From assembly GCF_003473485.1 (NCBI RefSeq), contig NC_053047.1, forward strand, positions 42,456,972 to 42,520,971: a stretch of DNA of 64,000 nt, given 5' to 3'. Made by a program: the position numbers and the translations under genes. The notes under the pieces were generated by a model. It was not told where the DNA came from. It did no database searches and saw nothing but the letters and a program-made list of their open reading frames with translations. Every line of letters begins with the position of its first letter. Position 1 is the first letter of the stretch. Below are positions 23,085-35,200 of this stretch, piece after piece. The stretch is from Medicago truncatula (Eukaryota; Streptophyta; Magnoliopsida; Fabales; Fabaceae).

Positions 23085-24330
23085 TAAAAAATATATGATT
23101 TGCTTATTTGAATTTAATTAAATTAAGGTTAACGTGATTTTTTTGACAATTAAAAAAACATGTTTTCAGAGAAGAGTTAAGCATATTTAAATAAGATTTT
23201 TTTTTTGGTTACAAAGCATATTTAAATAAGATGAAAAAACAGTTTGACAATATTGTAAAAATAATTAATAAAGTGGGATGAGAAATAATTTGGTACATAT
23301 GGCCTACCATATTGCCTACCATATTACTATAAGACATAGATCTATCACCATCCAAAAAATTTGTCCATCATGGTCCATGGAAGAAGCCGTCTATAATATA
23401 ATAGATAGATAGATTGACCCATACACCTTCATTTACAAAGGTTCATTTGAAACAATAAGTAATATTAGAAATAGATTTTATAAAAATAATTAGAAAATAC
23501 TTTTTTTTATGGAAATTAAAAAATATTGCTTATTTTTTTGTATTAAAATAAATTTAAAAAATATTTTATTATTTATTTGAAAATAAAATATACTATTATA
23601 AAATGAACTAGCAAAACCAAAAAAAAAAAAAAAAAAAAACCAAGACACCATAACACTTTTCAGATAATCTGCATGAATAGTTCTACCCAAGTAAGGTGAA
23701 ATGGCCGTTTTATGTTTTTGTTTGTTCAAACACACTAAACAAACATTCTACCAACACCAAAGAAACCTTTCACCAAAACCATAAACTAACAATTTCAACA
23801 AAAAAAAACATCATCATTCAACAATGTACAAGAACAAAAGCTTCAAGAACTATGTCAAAAAAACTCTTACCCACTTCCCAAATACCAAACAACCCATGAA
23901 GGACCACTGCACAATCCTCTTTTTTCATCAACCGTTACCGTTAAGTCTATTTCCTTCACTTCACCAAAACCAGCAAGCACCCTTAAGGCATCTCAAGAGT
24001 TTGCTGCGATGGTTGCTTTTCATCATTTCCTGCAAAATGAAAACAACAGTTAAGTCTTGCAATCCATGATGTTTCTTTCCTCAACTGATTTATAAATGCA
24101 TTTTTCATTGTCTTTGTGCTCCATCTTGTGTTTTATCGTTATGATTATGATATTTGATTCTTGTTTAAATATATATTTACTATAACATGTGAAGCATTGA
24201 TGTTGACTTTGACATGTGATAAAATAGGCACGGAGAAACGTCAAAATAAAAAAACTGCAGGACACGGTAAATAGCACACACACATAATTGAAAATTTTAG
24301 GAAAAGAACTCATGATGCATATGTAGACAC
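23085..24330. repeat. Left arm of a large inverted repeat
   Basis: Pairs with 25489-26620. Matching landmarks, outer to inner: AGGTTAACGTGATTTTTTTG with its complement near 26560; AGATTGACCCATACACCTTC with the complement near 26460; AAGTAAGGTGAAATGGCCG with the complement near 26175; GCATCTCAAGAGTTTGCTGC with the complement near 25815; TGATGCATATGTAGACAC with the complement at 25489-25506. The left arm carries about 130 extra bases (about 23262-23395), including the doubled motif GCCTACCATATT. A poly-A run at 23620-23639 faces a poly-T run at 26231-26254. Confidence 0.85.
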
Positions 24331-24758
24331 TTTGAATAACCTTCAGTCATTGCAGTTTTGCTCCGGCCAGCGGTTCCCAGGTCTTGAATAACCTTCAGCT
24401 TTAGATCACTGCGGCAAATGGTCGAGTGGGGGCCATATCGATCAGGATCGGACCACACGTTCAACAGTTGGAGCAAATCCTCTCCCTGAGACTGAAGAGG
24501 CACAACTTTGACGGGCACATTCTTCCCTTTGTCAACAGGCTCCACCCTATTCCCCTTGAGAGAGTTGCTCACCTCTACCTCCATATTGTCGTCATCGGCC
24601 ACCTCCACTACCTGCTGAGAAGAAGAGTCCAGTCCTGCCCCAGCAATCATGGTGTTGACGTGGTGGATGTCTATCCTCCTACCGCCGCCTCGGCTGGCCA
24701 ACTTCCTGCTAGATTGCTTAACAAGCTTATGAATGTGCTGCATTTTTCCTACGAACAT
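24297..24758 (-). CDS. Orphan ORF in the loop of the inverted repeat, possible captured gene fragment
   Basis: This frame starts at ATG 24758 and codes 153 residues with no recognised domain. The N-terminus is basic (HKLVKQSSRKLASRGGGRR), the middle acidic (EVADDDNMEVEV), followed by KGKNVPVKVVPL and LLQLLNVWSDPDRYGPHS. Base composition is clearly more GC-rich than the flanks, and its last codons run into the left inverted-repeat arm, so the stop is supplied by repeat DNA. This suggests a host gene piece carried inside a mobile element. It could equally be a chance frame over captured DNA. I do not know a function. Confidence 0.35.
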   Translation of the reverse strand: MFVGKMQHIHKLVKQSSRKLASRGGGRRIDIHHVNTMIAGAGLDSSSQQVVEVADDDNMEVEVSNSLKGNRVEPVDKGKNVPVKVVPLQSQGEDLLQLLNVWSDPDRYGPHSTICRSDLKLKVIQDLGTAGRSKTAMTEGYSKCLHMHHEFFS

Positions 24759-25488
24759 AAAGTACGGAAAACATGTTAGTAACTAAGCTTAAAAGAAAAC
24801 AATTATAGGGTGCAAACGGGTCCTTTATTTAATTCTTTTAATGTACACAACTCATATTGTTGTACATAAAATTTAAAATTATTTTGATACTATATTTGAA
24901 TTTGTCACAAAAAATTAGACACCCAAACTGAATACTGAATACTCCTATTCTCAAATAAGCTAGCAAGTAGGGTGACGCTTTGCGGCCCACAAGAACTTCA
25001 ATTAGCACTTTTATGCTTATGTCTTTCATAGATTATTGATAGAAAAAATTAATTAACACTATATATGGTTGAGACTTCTTTCAAAACCCAAAAAATATGG
25101 TTGAGATGAAATAAATATATGGTTGAGATGAAATGATAATGCAAAGACGAGAATTTCAAAAACAAACGGCATGTATGGATTTTGATTATGAAATAGAACT
25201 GATGCCTCCGTAGTAAACTAAGGTAGTTGATAGATTATGTATTAGCCATTGTTTTATGGCACATAACATAACACATGCTATATTCTAGAAAGCAAGGACA
25301 CACACTGACATGAAAAATGTTCCAATGCACTGAGTAAACATGTAAGTCATGTATCTATTTCATATTTTAACTCGATAAGGCCATTTAACATTGAAAAATA
25401 AAATTAGGATTTTCTAAATACCAAGTATTATCGACACAGAACATATTCTTATTGTAAATCTTGAAGCTATGTATGTTAATTAGGAGGG

Positions 25489-26620
25489 TGTCTACATATG
25501 CATCACGAGTTCTTTTATTAAAATTTTTAATTATGTGTGTGCACTATTTACCATGTCCTACAGTTTTTTTATTTTGACGTTTCTGCGTGCCTATTTTATC
25601 ACATGTCAAAGTCAACATCAATGCTTCACAGGTTATAGTAAATATATATTCTAACAAGAATCAAATATCATAATCATAACGATAAAACACAAGATGGAGC
25701 ACAAAGACAATGAAAAATGCATTTATATATCAGTTGAGGAAAGAAACATCATAGATTGCAAGACTTAACTGGTGTTTTCATTTTGCAGGAAATGATGAAA
25801 AGCAACCATCGCAACAAACTCTTGAGATGCCTTAAGGGTGCTTGCAGGTTCTGGTGAAGTGAAGGAAATGGACTTAACGGTAACGGTTGATGAGAAAAGA
25901 GGATTGTGCAGTGGTCCTTCATGGGTTGTTTGGTATTCGGGAAGAGGGTATGAGTTTTTTTGACATAGTTCTTGAAGCTTGTTCGTGTACATTGTTGAAT
26001 GATGATGTTTTTTTGTTGAAATTGTTAGTTTATGGTTTTAGGTTTTGTGTTGAAGTAGTGGCGACCTCTTTTAAGGACAGGTTGGTGAAAGGTTTCTTTG
26101 GTGTTAGTAGAAGGTTTGTTTATTGTGAGGTTTGTTTAGTGTGTTTGAACAAACAAAAGCATAAAACGGACATTTTACCTTACTTGGGTAGAACTCTTCA
26201 TGTGGATTATCTGAAAAGTGTTATGGTGTCTTTTTTTTTTTTTTTTTTTTTTTTTCAAGTTCATTTTATAATAGCATTTTATGCTATTATATTTTATTTT
26301 CAAATAACTAATAAAATATTTTTAAAATTTATTTTAATACAAAAAAATAAGCAATATTGTTTAATTTCCATAAAAAAGTATTTTATAATTATTTTTATAA
26401 AATCTATTTATTCCATAAAAAATTTATTTCAAATGAGCCTTTATAAATGAAGGTGTATGGGTCAATCTATCTATTATTTTTACAATATTTTCAAACTGTT
26501 TTTTCTTCTTATTTAAGTATGCTTAACTCTCATCTAGAAAACATGTTTTTTTAATTGTCAAAAAAATCACGTTAACCTTAATTTCATAAATTCAAATAAG
26601 AAAATTATATATTTTTTAAT
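25489..26620. repeat. Right arm of the large inverted repeat
   Basis: Reverse-complement partner of 23085-24330; the spacer between the arms is about 1.16 kb. On the minus strand a 75-codon frame (25992 to 25765) reads FSSTVTVKSISFTSPEPAST then EFVAMVAFHHFLQNEN. The left arm encodes nearly the same peptide on the plus strand, but with a one-base shift near its beginning. The peptide is therefore shared coding-like content of both arms; I do not recognise it. Confidence 0.85.
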
Positions 26621-26984
26621 TAATTTTTATTGAATATAAATAATCTTAACGTTCATCAACCTTCTACATGTTCATCTTTGTCTTCAACCTCTTTCTTCTT
26701 CATAGCCAGAAATACATTCATCCCATTTTTCATCATCTATCATCCCAAACTCAGAAATCTCCAAATTAATTTTTTCTTCTCAAATTATTTATTTTTGACT
26801 CCATATATTGGAATTAGATTATGATTTTGATTGATATTGATGTTTCGTAACAACAATTAGCATAACTGATGATTGAATATGGCTCAATCTCTCTCCAAAA
26901 GTTCAACCACTCTTTTTCTAGTAATTTTCGGACTCTTGAATCAAATTGGAAAACCAAATACTGAATCGCAAATTTGGTGAGAAA

Positions 26985-27130
26985 CATGTTAGTCATGTAT
27001 CTGTTTCATATTTTAACTCGGTCATTTAACATTGAAAAATAAAATTATTGCAGTACTCGTACACGGAGGATGTTTAGATATGCATCATGAGTTCTTTTCC
27101 TAAAATTTTCAATTCTGCGTGTTTATATAT
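26985..27130 (+). repeat. Direct repeat of 25330-25540
   Basis: AAACATGTTAGTCATGTATC, then CATATTTTAACTCG, CATTTAACATTGAAAAATAA and ATGCATCATGAGTTCTTTT occur in the same order as near 25335-25515. The copy lacks about 65 bases in the middle and lies just outside the right arm of the inverted repeat. Confidence 0.7.
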
Positions 27131-27537
27131 GTCTTATGAATTTTTAAGATGTACTTTTATATCTATTAATTTATTTGAATCATTTTCTTCCTTTTCACAA
27201 CTATTTGTTGATGGCCTTTTTTATAGTTGAATCAAAGTATTTTTTGTCATGATTTATTATTGAAAATCCATTATGAATAGTTGACTTTTTTTTGGAAGTA
27301 TGATGTATTTTTGGAATTAGTTTGTTCATGGTCTTTACATGAAAGTTGTTCTCTCAAATTTAGTTTTATATTTAGTTTCTTTTAAAATTCTTTTATACAT
27401 TGATTTGGATATTTGAACATCTCATATTTTTATAACTCATGATGACATTTTATTTTTAGGAATTATGATTAATATTATAAATAAAAATATTTTTTGTTTG
27501 ATTAAGTGAATTAGACAAGGTTGTATATTGCATGAAA

Positions 27538-27575
27538 CTAGTATGATACCCGTGTAAAGTACGGGGGATTTATCG
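27538..27575 (-). mobile_element. Helitron-type 3' terminus (minus strand)
   Basis: On the minus strand the sequence reads a CCCGT/ACGGG stem (27549-27553 with 27561-27565, 7-base loop), then a short spacer and CTAG followed by T. This is the hairpin-plus-CTRR end of plant Helitrons. The element would extend to higher coordinates; its 5' TC end was not found. Confidence 0.6.
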
Positions 27576-27922
27576 TACTTACAAAACAAAATTAAAAATA
27601 TTACTTTAAATTGAATTGAAAATTAATTGACACACGCAAAAAAACATCTAATCGAATAAATACTATAAAACAACCATTTATTTAACTAACTCTTATAATT
27701 GGCTTAAACCTACACTAACTAAAACAAATAAAGACTCTACAAAACAAATAAAGTCTCTACAAATACTAAAAACTTTCATTTTTTCCGGTTACATGAGAAA
27801 GAAATAAAAGAAAAAGGAAGCAAAAACAAAAATAAACTAATAAACTAAGTTTTTGAAAAGGACACACCTAAATCACTCCCTAGTAAAACATATAATAAAC
27901 ATGGTAGGGGTTCAAAAGTAAG

Positions 27923-28424
27923 GGTTAAATATGTTTTTGATCCTTATAAATATGTCAACTTTTTATTTTATAGTCCTTCTAAAAATTTTCTTCAACTTTT
28001 AGTCCCAAAATTATTTCCATCTTCACTTTTAGTCTCTCTTTTAAAGTAAAATCATATGTAGAATTCATATTTTTGAATAAAATTTTGCAGAAAAGTTCAT
28101 AATATTATAAGAATCTCTCCAAAAAAATATAGATTTTTTTTTGATAAAATATAAATTTAATATGAATTTTTATATTTTTGACGGTTAAATTTTTTATTTA
28201 ATTTGAGGTTTGTTAAAAAATTCTAATTTTTTTCTTGGGATTTTTTTTTACAATATTTTTCACATTTATGGACAATTTCATTAAATAATACAAAATTTAA
28301 CTTATAAATAGAGACCAAAAGTAGTGATTGAAAATTTTATAGGATTAAAAACTGAAGGAAATTTTTAGAGGGACTAAAACGAAAAGTTGGTATAAATATA
28401 GGAAGCAAAAACATATTTAACTCT
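27923..28424. mobile_element. MITE of the GGGTTAAATATGTTTTT family
   Basis: The left end GGGTTAAATATGTTTTTG and the right end, complement of AGTTAAATATGTTTTTGC, form inverted repeats of 60 bases or more (continuing ATAAATATGTCAACTTTT / ATATTTATACCAACTTTTC). Flanks AAAAGTAA and AAAAGCAA could be a diverged target duplication. There is no coding capacity. The family is abundant in legumes. Confidence 0.8.
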
Positions 28425-29164
28425 AAAAGCAATGAGATGATCTTAACTATTAGCTCTCATCTTAGCAAGGATATCAACACAAAAATTTCTTCCCCAAATA
28501 AGGATATGATCATATGATGAATAGAAATAGACCAATTCTTAGTAAGATTGATCGGCATGAGTTTCAAAAGATTTGTATAATGGTGGAACCTGATAGTCTC
28601 CTTGATTATCAACTGCACCATATGAATAGAGTCGGAGTAACGTATAAACTTTATAAAAACCTCCATATGATATGATGATGAGTTATAAAAAATCATTTTA
28701 GATTTTTTTTATTGAAGTAATTTACATTATACGTGAAATTGACTTCCTCGTTAGATTGCAGTTTCAGTTTGCATTAACACTTTACGATATTATGATGTTT
28801 TCCCTTAGGAAGACGGAAAACAGGTTCATTGTATAATTGTTAAATGAAGTTTGAAGCTACTACACTAATTAAATTTTGGAGGAGAAATGAATCAATTGTT
28901 TTCATCCACAAATTAAATAATCAAGTTGGTCTGTTTGTCCGAATCACCATATTTTTGTTTTAATTGACCACCTTTCCTTAAACCTTACTTACTGTCTCCA
29001 ATCGTGGAAGTAATTCAGACATTCTCTCTTTTCTTGTTTGTCTCCCTAACATTTTGTTTTCGAAAATATTTTATGGATATCTGAATCCATAAAGAAAAGG
29101 ATGTGATATGTTAATGGTAAGAAAATAATGTTGCACGAGTGTATGAAGATTAAAACTGTGCAAA

Positions 29165-29252
29165 TATCATTGTCGAACTTGAGAGTTTAAAGAGGAGCAC
29201 ATTTTCAGATCCTAAGTCTATACCACTAGGCCAACCCAAGTGGGTTGGTTCA
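29165..29252 (-). repeat. Degenerate tRNA-derived SINE (minus orientation)
   Basis: The minus strand reads CCCACTTGGGTTGGCCTAGTGG, here split as CCCACTTGGG and TTGGCCTAGTGG (A-box-like), with CTCAAGTTCGACAATG (B-box-like) further on. The body is shortened. Confidence 0.5.
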
Positions 29253-30094
29253 TGCTCAATGTTATTTAATAATGACATCATTCATAGACCCTATGGCACG
29301 AATGAGTGTCATTCACTCACTTAATTATCACGTTAACATTACTAATACAAATATCAATTATGTTTTTTTTTTACCAATACAATTATGGTAAAGGAGTATT
29401 TTTGTTAATGTCAGAAACTAATTAGTTGCAGCATTTTAAACAATTATAGAGACAAATTTGGTTTTTACCACTCAAAATCAAAATATACTATTTCTGTAGT
29501 TGCATTTTTCTATTCATTGAAATGTAAAACCCGGTTTCAATTTCTAGGACTTTTCACATTCTATGTGCGGTTTGGTATAAACTAATGATTAATAATTGAT
29601 TCAACAATTATAATGTCTTATCCAGTTACAGTTATCTATGTTTTAGCACTAAAATGGTCAATAAAATAAAGCATATGGACGTGAATGAAAGATTTGATTC
29701 TTACTACTACATGTGTTCAACAGCATCCAGCCAAAATCGCCCACCTCTTTCTGGATTTTTATTCAATGAAATCTTTATGTCTGTGCCAGTGCCCCTTGTT
29801 TTTTGAACCAGGACAGCCGACTCAGTACATTTGTGGTCGTTGGATCGATAGGTCAAACAGTTTAAATTTTAAGTTCGGTATTTTTTTTTTTAAAGAATAA
29901 AAAATTTGAATTGAAATCTAAATAGTTATATCTCGATCCAATGGCCATGATTGTGCTGACTACTTAAATGATTGTTGTTTTTTACTTACATTATAGTTGA
30001 AAATGTTGAGGCAAGGGAAAACCTAGAAAACTATAACTAAAATTATTACGAAGAATTTATAGGTTAATGATTTGGATAAATATATGATAGAACA

Positions 30095-30215
30095 TTAACC
30101 CACTTGAGTTGATACGATTGTGTTGATTTTAGATCTTGGAGTATGGTTCTCTCAAGGTCTTAGATTAAATTCTCACCAGTGTCTATTTTTGTGGGTTAGT
30201 TTGACTTCAAAAAAA
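30095..30215 (+). repeat. Degenerate tRNA-derived SINE (plus orientation)
   Basis: CCCACTTGAGTTGATACGA, CTTGGAGTATGGTTCTCTC, AAGGTCTTAGATTAAATTCTC and CCAGTGTCTATTTTTGTGG follow the order of the same family as 29165-29252. The internal promoter boxes have decayed. Confidence 0.5.
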
Positions 30216-30570
30216 ATTATGGTAAAACATTAAGACACGTTTGATACATGTAGAGGGTCCCACTTAATGAGATGAAACTATTTGTTGTTGTATAGTTGAA
30301 AATGTTGAATTATTTGACCCAATCCAAAGTGGTTTTTTGTTGAATAAACAAGCAAGGCTACTTGAAATATCTTTGTACAACAATACAATAAAGAATCAAG
30401 ACTTGATCCACAAGAGAAATCTGATTGACCATCAAATCTAAGGAATCAAAAAATACTATAAAAAATGTCCACTCATTTTAAGTCTTTACTAAAAATAGAC
30501 TCAACATTATTTAATTAATTAGTCCTTGTTATTCTGTTAGGACAGTTTTTTTTCTCTCTTTTTGTAGCAC

Positions 30571-30578
30571 TATATATA
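30571..30578 (+). promoter_or_regulatory. TATA box of the ACC-oxidase gene
   Basis: TATATATA stands 47 bases before the start ATG at 30625 and is followed by a short A/C-rich leader. Confidence 0.6.
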
Positions 30579-30624
30579 CCTCATCCAGTTATATCACTTC
30601 ATCAAACAAATACTTATCATAGAT

Positions 30625-31874
30625 ATGGCAATTCCTGTGATAGATTTTAGCACTCTCAATGGTGACAAAAGAGGTGAAACTATGGCTCTTTTGCATGAAG
30701 CTTGTCAAAAATGGGGTTGCTTTCTGGTAAAGTGAATAAACATTTATGTTGGTTTTTTAATGTAACATTTTTCTTTTAGTGCTTTTAATGTAACATAACA
30801 TGTTACTTGTGCAGATTGAGAACCATGATATTGAGGGGAAGTTGATGGAGAAGGTGAAGAAGGTAATTAATAGTTACTATGAAGAAAATTTGAAGGAAAG
30901 TTTTTACCAATCTGAGATAGCAAAGAGGTTGGAGAAAAAGGAGAACACCTGTGATGTTGACTGGGAAAGTTCATTCTTCATTTGGCATCGTCCGACGTCT
31001 AACATTAGGAAAATTCCAAACCTCTCTGAGGATCTTTGGTTAGTCTATTCAACGTTACCAAACATTGTGTTTTTCGCTATTTGCATTTTCGTATCTTTAT
31101 TATTTTAAACCGGAGCTGTTGTTCTAACAATATGTGTGTGTAAATGCAGTCAAACAATGGATGAGTACATTGACAAACTAGTTCAAGTGGCAGAGACATT
31201 ATCTCAGATGATGAGTGAAAATCTTGGTTTGGAGAAAGATTACATAAAGAAAGCATTTTCAGGAAATAATAATAATGGACCAGCTATGGGCACAAAAGTG
31301 GCAAAGTACCCTGAATGTCCATATCCAGAATTGGTAAGAGGTTTAAGAGAGCATACAGATGCTGGTGGAATCATCCTATTGCTTCAAGATGACAAAGTAC
31401 CTGGTCTTGAATTCTTCAAAGATGGAAAATGGATTGAGATACCACCTTCAAAAAACAATGCTATCTTTGTCAACACAGGTATTTGAACTATTGTTAATAG
31501 CTTATCTATGTATGTAGCACTGACACTTATGATCGAACGTCTGTCTGGTGTCTGACATGTGTCCACTGACACATGTGATTACATTCAATTAATTGATTTT
31601 TAAAATTATTTTAACAGGTGACCAAATTGAAGTGTTGAGCAATGGTTTATACAAAAGTGTTGTGCATAGGGTGATGCCTGACAAGAATGGAAGTAGACTA
31701 TCTATTGCAAGTTTCTATAATCCAGTTGGTGAAGCTATTATTTCTCCAGCTCCTAAACTCTTGTATCCAAGTAATTACTGCTATGGTGACTATTTGGAGC
31801 TTTATGGAAAAACTAAGTTTGGTGATAAGGGTCCTAGATTTGAATCCATCAAGAATAAGGCCAATGGGAACTAG
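30625..31874 (+). CDS. ACO: 1-aminocyclopropane-1-carboxylate (ACC) oxidase
   Basis: Four exons, 30625..30726, 30815..31038, 31150..31478 and 31618..31874, join in frame to 303 residues. The enzyme makes ethylene from ACC in the cytosol using Fe(II), ascorbate and O2. The N-terminus MAIPVIDFSTLNG and the C-terminal 2OG-Fe(II) fold are typical. Iron ligands are visible as the HTD of REHTDAGG and the histidine of VVHRVMP; the co-substrate motif RLSIASFYNP (R.S) follows. FVNTGDQIEVLSNG is also a family block. Length is normal for this family (about 300-320). Among ACO types it looks closest to the shorter ACO5-like group, judging from recalled family patterns only. Variant positions include IENHD, where VNHG is usual. 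Intron 3 contains part of a dispersed TIR repeat. A TATA box lies just upstream. Confidence 0.93.
31512..31605. repeat. Partial GTGTCGGACAC-type repeat in ACO intron 3
   Basis: GTAGCACTGACACTTATGATC, given here as GTAGCACTGACAC and TTATGATC, then CTGACATGTGTCCACTGACAC and GTGATTACATTCAATTAATT. This is the left half of the family at 47059-47204. It ends only 13 bases before the exon 4 border. Confidence 0.65.
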
Positions 31875-32296
31875 TACTATTACAATCTTGTGTAACTTGA
31901 AAAAATGTATCCTAATACCCTTAATTTCTACTTGATGTTACAAAATAGCCAAGAAAGGAAAATGGAACAGCAGGTTTCCTTTTTATTTTCTTTTTTCATG
32001 TTGTTATATTGAATGAATAACAAAGAAATATATGATTTTTCTTTGATTCCATAAAGGGAAAAATATGTTTTTTTTTTTTTTTTTTTTGGCATTGTCTTCT
32101 ATTATTAATGTACTACATGGTACAAGTGTAACACTAATAATAAGCAATCAAAATCAGCTTGCCAATGTGATTTGATTTCTATTGGTGTTTTGATTTCTCA
32201 GAACAAAATCATTGGCATACAATATGAGCGAATTCCCCATCACAATAACTGCTGATAGGTAAAGGCACAGCTACGAATTATCGGTTCATGTTTCTC

Positions 32297-35200
32297 TTAT
32301 GCGGTAGCCAGCTTCCTAGAGTACACAATGTACATGGGATCCGAGCGTCCAGGATTTGGAGAAATATCCACAGCCTACAAAAAAAAAAAAGTTACATTGA
32401 CCTCAGAATTGATAACACTGTCACATGATCACATCATATACAATCAAATTTGTACTTTCAAATTTGTTTCATGATTAGCGAAAGAAATTATGTTTTATAT
32501 AGGGGAAAAAGCAGCTGAATTAATTAACCTTCTGTCCTGCTTTATTTTAAAGCATACTATTTGGTTTGTTAATAAATAATAGCTGATCTTTGTCAAAATA
32601 TTTTGTTATTACAAAAAGGGAAATGCCAATTAATAAGAATAGAAGTCTCAGAACAACTGCACATATATCAATATCATGTGACACATTATCATCACAAGTT
32701 TCCCTCCATGATCAGCTATCGATTCAAGTATTACAACGACATGAATGTATCACAAATGGTTAGTTTTGTTGGTGCTAGAGTTGTGATTCAGATATAATAA
32801 AGGTGGTGTGTGTGCAGGGAGAACTAAGCAGTAAAATATGTAAATAGGGAGAGAGGTCATTAAAATTTAGAACGAGGAGTTTAAAGATTCATGCCACTTG
32901 AATCTTGTCCTAACAAAACGGGAAATAAAAGTGAGGGAATTGCCTGAGGAGGTTCAAACCCTCCTGCATAATGAAAATAGGATCCAACAATCATAACATG
33001 ATCGGCATCCCCGGTTGATGTCCATATAGAAATGGCTTTTGTAAAGAAGCATCTGTTTGAAAAGCTGAAATCATCGATGAAGTTGTAGTTAGTTGAATAG
33101 GAGCATGGAGCATAAGATGTACAAGACCAATAATAGATGAACATGATTGAATATCTAAGCAAGTGACAATTTTGTAGGAAAGTGCTTCATGAAAATTTTC
33201 TTTCAATTATTAGATTTTACAGAAATGATAGCTGACAAGATTGTCACCTCATTATGGCCAATCCACCTGGCTTGAGTATCCTATTCATCTCCTTGAAAAT
33301 ATCAAGAGGCTTTGTTAGGTAGTCAACACTGACCTGCAAGACATATTGAGTTTTCAACCTTTGAATGACTGGCTTCAGTATCCCTATTCATCTCCTTGAA
33401 ATTATAATAATTTTACTGTTTGATGAAATCACTCCAATCTATTTTCTTTACATAGATTCACCATGTATGTCAAAACCGATACTTGCATTGATATCATCAA
33501 TATTTAGTTATGTTACCTGAGTTTCTCATGAAAGAGTGCTAAACTCAATAGCAAAAATACGCATCATACAATACAAATATCAGCCAATACCGAAGTTAAA
33601 ATATATTAAGAGATATTCTTACCACATTAGTGATGACATCGAAAGAGTTATCTTCAAATGAGAGTTTAGGGTTCACATTTAAGTCTTGTACAGTATACTC
33701 CGTGAGGACCTACAGCAGCAACAATTTCTATCAATAAAGCCATGTTTCTCTTAGGATACCAAATTCAAAATGGCTACTACCACACAACAGCACTATAACA
33801 TAGCGGAATATGAACAAATCACTATCGTTCCACGATACGCTATTTAGTACAAAGTCTTGTCAAATAGTGTCTACTGCGGCTTTATAACATTGTAGCATAG
33901 TGGAATTTGAATAAATATATATTTCGCACTTTCTGCGATTGACAACATTGCCACATAGCACAGAAAGAGGGTTGTCTAACCGGGTTTCTCTTCAATTCTT
34001 CTTCATTCAGGCCTAATCCTACAACTCGTTCTTGCTTGTATCCGGGTGGAAAATGGCTGACCTAATGCAAAGTGAAGATTTATGAGTTATGACAATATGT
34101 GTATGCTAAGGTAGAGAAAAGAAAACGAGTAACAATACTAAATTTCTTACCCAACTGCTACACATATCCAAAATGCTTACTCCAGGAGTATTGCTAGGTG
34201 GGAAAACTTTGGAGTAATACTTAGTTAGAGCAGCAATTGCAGGGTCATCAATGTGTGTTACGAATCGTGGTGATTCATAGAATGTAGAATCTGATGACCT
34301 AAAAGGAAAATTTTCTGATATTATATATAAGAGAAATGCTAGCAACACTCTCTTTTCAACACTCACTCTCTTATTGGTTTAAATCATTGTGGATTTATGA
34401 AATGTTTTAACTTTGTACTTAAATGTAAGATCCTGTTTGGATTGACTTATTTCATCTTATCTACTAGTATAAGTTTTGTTGGACTGTTTAGGAGAATTTA
34501 TGAAAATAAGTTATGACATTGTTCATAAGTTGTTTTCCACTTATTTTCATAAGTTCTTCAGATAAGTTATGAAAACAAATTATAGCTTATATTTTCTGCT
34601 TAACTATCTATATAGGTTGTACATAAGCGCTTATCATGATAAGCATTTGTTCTATAAGTTGTTTATCCAAACATGGCCAAAGTATAGTTGTTTGAACTTA
34701 CTCATCATAGCGTTGAAAATCTTCCTCCTTAAAGGGGAATTGCTCTGGCCATTCCACATTCTTTAGTATCTACAAAAAGATATAATGGGATGGGACAAAG
34801 GATTAGAAAAACAAAAATGATTGAATTATCACCAAATTTCACTTCTACATATATATGAAGCACTCACACTTCTTATGAAAGGCCACTCCGACAGAACACC
34901 GACGCATGTAATTACATTCAATTATGTCATTTTCTTCTTATATTACTATCATAGTGGACATGTCAGTGTCGTGTCTATATAGAATATTGGAATATGCAAT
35001 GAAAAGATGATACCGAAGACGAACACCGTCCATATCGATAATAATTTGAGAAAATGAGTAATTCAATATAATTCCATGCATCAGAGTCGTGTCGGACACT
35101 GGAACATGCCATATAGACATACCTGATCAACAGAGGGACCAGCGGTTATTTTTGCAGAAGCAATGAAGGATTTGAAACCAGAAGCAGACATGTTAGTGAT

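Larger units (their letters stand above)
28430..30560. other. Intergenic region upstream of the ACC-oxidase gene
   Basis: No gene is supported. The region holds degenerate SINE copies (listed separately). The stretch directly 5' of 30571 should contain the promoter. Confidence 0.5.

Noticed and set aside
24426..24779. 117-codon plus-strand frame
   Set aside because: Antisense of the loop ORF. The minus frame is longer and starts at a real ATG, though neither is proven.
22429..27575. One Helitron from the 22429 start to the 27538 end
   Set aside because: The 5' end is on the plus strand while the 3' hairpin and CTAG are on the minus strand, so they cannot bound one element.
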